Shown here: positions 5,211 through 5,475 of the stretch, piece after piece | Numbering within the stretch: the stretch's first letter is position 1 | Layout: the number at the start of each line of letters is the position of its first letter | From: Flavobacteriaceae bacterium | Lineage (GTDB): Bacteria > Bacteroidota > Bacteroidia > Flavobacteriales > Flavobacteriaceae | Assembly: GCA_020347545.1 (NCBI GenBank) | Contig: CP070731.1 | Span: 2,258,934-2,264,408, forward strand | Direction: 5' to 3' | DNA length: 5,475 nucleotides | Translations under genes and position numbers: made by a program | Notes under the pieces: generated by a model | Told to the model about the DNA's origin: nothing | The model's database searches: none | Seen by the model: only the letters and a program-made list of their open reading frames with translations

Positions 5211-5475
5211 CTATCTGGAGGAAATTTCTAACATTCTTTGAATAGGTATCAGCGCCTTTTTCTGAATTTCCTCAGGAACATGAATTTCAGGAAGTTCATA
5301 TTCCATACATAAATACAGCTTCTTCATCGTGTTCATTTTCATATACGGACATTCACTGCAGGCACAGGTATTATCTTCAACAGCAGGTGCAGGATATAAT
5401 TTTTTATCCGGTACTTCTTTTTGCATTTCGTGAAGGATTCCTGCCTCTGTAGCTACAATAAATTCTTTTGAAGGA
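5211..5475 (-). CDS. nadA: Quinolinate synthase NadA, C-terminal part (cut by window edge)
   Basis: NadA condenses iminoaspartate from NadB with dihydroxyacetone phosphate to give quinolinate, using an oxygen-sensitive [4Fe-4S] cluster. Only the last 87 residues lie here; the gene continues past base 5475, so the ATG at 5424-5426 is internal and not the start. Reading from the edge, the fragment opens PSKEFIVATEAGILHEMQ, the conserved ATExG segment of NadA. KLYPAP follows, then the cluster-ligand region TCACSECPYMKMNT, whose last cysteine (codon 5349-5351) corresponds to the C-terminal cluster ligand of the family. The tail, ending in RMLEISSR, is typical. The TAG stop at 5211-5213 is one base from the nadB ATG, so the two form a nadA-nadB operon. 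nadC is not in the window. Confidence 0.95.
   Translation of the reverse strand, partial: PSKEFIVATEAGILHEMQKEVPDKKLYPAPAVEDNTCACSECPYMKMNTMKKLYLCMEYELPEIHVPEEIQKKALIPIQRMLEISSR

Noticed and set aside
5217..5221. GGAGG as a Shine-Dalgarno sequence
   Set aside because: It is on the plus strand, where no gene starts nearby. On the coding strand of nadA-nadB it reads CCTCC, so it cannot serve nadB.
5211..5426. A small free-standing iron-sulfur protein starting at the ATG at 5424-5426
   Set aside because: The frame stays open upstream to the window edge and encodes the conserved NadA segment FIVATEAGILHE, so this is the end of nadA and not a separate small gene.
1..5475. Mobile element, CRISPR array, toxin-antitoxin or defence system
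   Set aside because: No transposase, integrase, regularly spaced repeats, small overlapping gene pairs or defence domains were seen. All six genes are chromosomal metabolic or rRNA-modification genes with uniform base composition.

Overview
The window reads as an ordinary housekeeping stretch of a Bacteroidota chromosome, most likely a member of the Flavobacteriia. The evidence is AT-rich DNA (roughly 40% GC by eye), mostly absent Shine-Dalgarno sequences, a TAnnTTTG-type -7 promoter candidate, and protein sequences of a flavobacterial flavour. The genus cannot be fixed from the sequence. There is no mobile element, tRNA, rRNA, CRISPR array or phage gene. Six protein genes fill nearly all of the window, and the one at the right edge is cut.

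Layout. (1) Positions 9-638, minus strand: rsmG, the 16S rRNA G527 N7-methyltransferase. (2) Positions 639-838: a 200-base divergent intergenic region. It holds a near-perfect 19-bp palindrome over a candidate -7 element for the gene on its right, a second inverted repeat, and one exact DnaA-box-like 9-mer. (3) Positions 839-3614, plus strand: a probable three-gene operon of a membrane fatty-acid desaturase, a class I (Ib-type) aspartate aminotransferase and a hotdog-fold acyl-CoA thioesterase, with gaps of 23 and 14 bases. (4) Positions 3629-5475, minus strand: nadA (3' end only) followed by nadB, one base apart, convergent with the plus-strand operon across a 14-base gap.

How the genes fit together. 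NadB oxidises L-aspartate to iminoaspartate, and NadA condenses it with dihydroxyacetone phosphate to quinolinate, the first two steps of de novo NAD synthesis. The neighbouring aminotransferase makes L-aspartate from oxaloacetate and glutamate, so the two facing operons share a metabolite. The desaturase and thioesterase both concern acyl chains and flank the aminotransferase. Their grouping may be a lipid-remodelling operon with a passenger gene, and that is inference.

I do not see an undescribed system. The most unusual signals are non-coding: the palindrome at the desaturase promoter, and a strong 10-bp hairpin with a competing third arm inside the thioesterase coding sequence. The single DnaA-box match beside rsmG is weaker.
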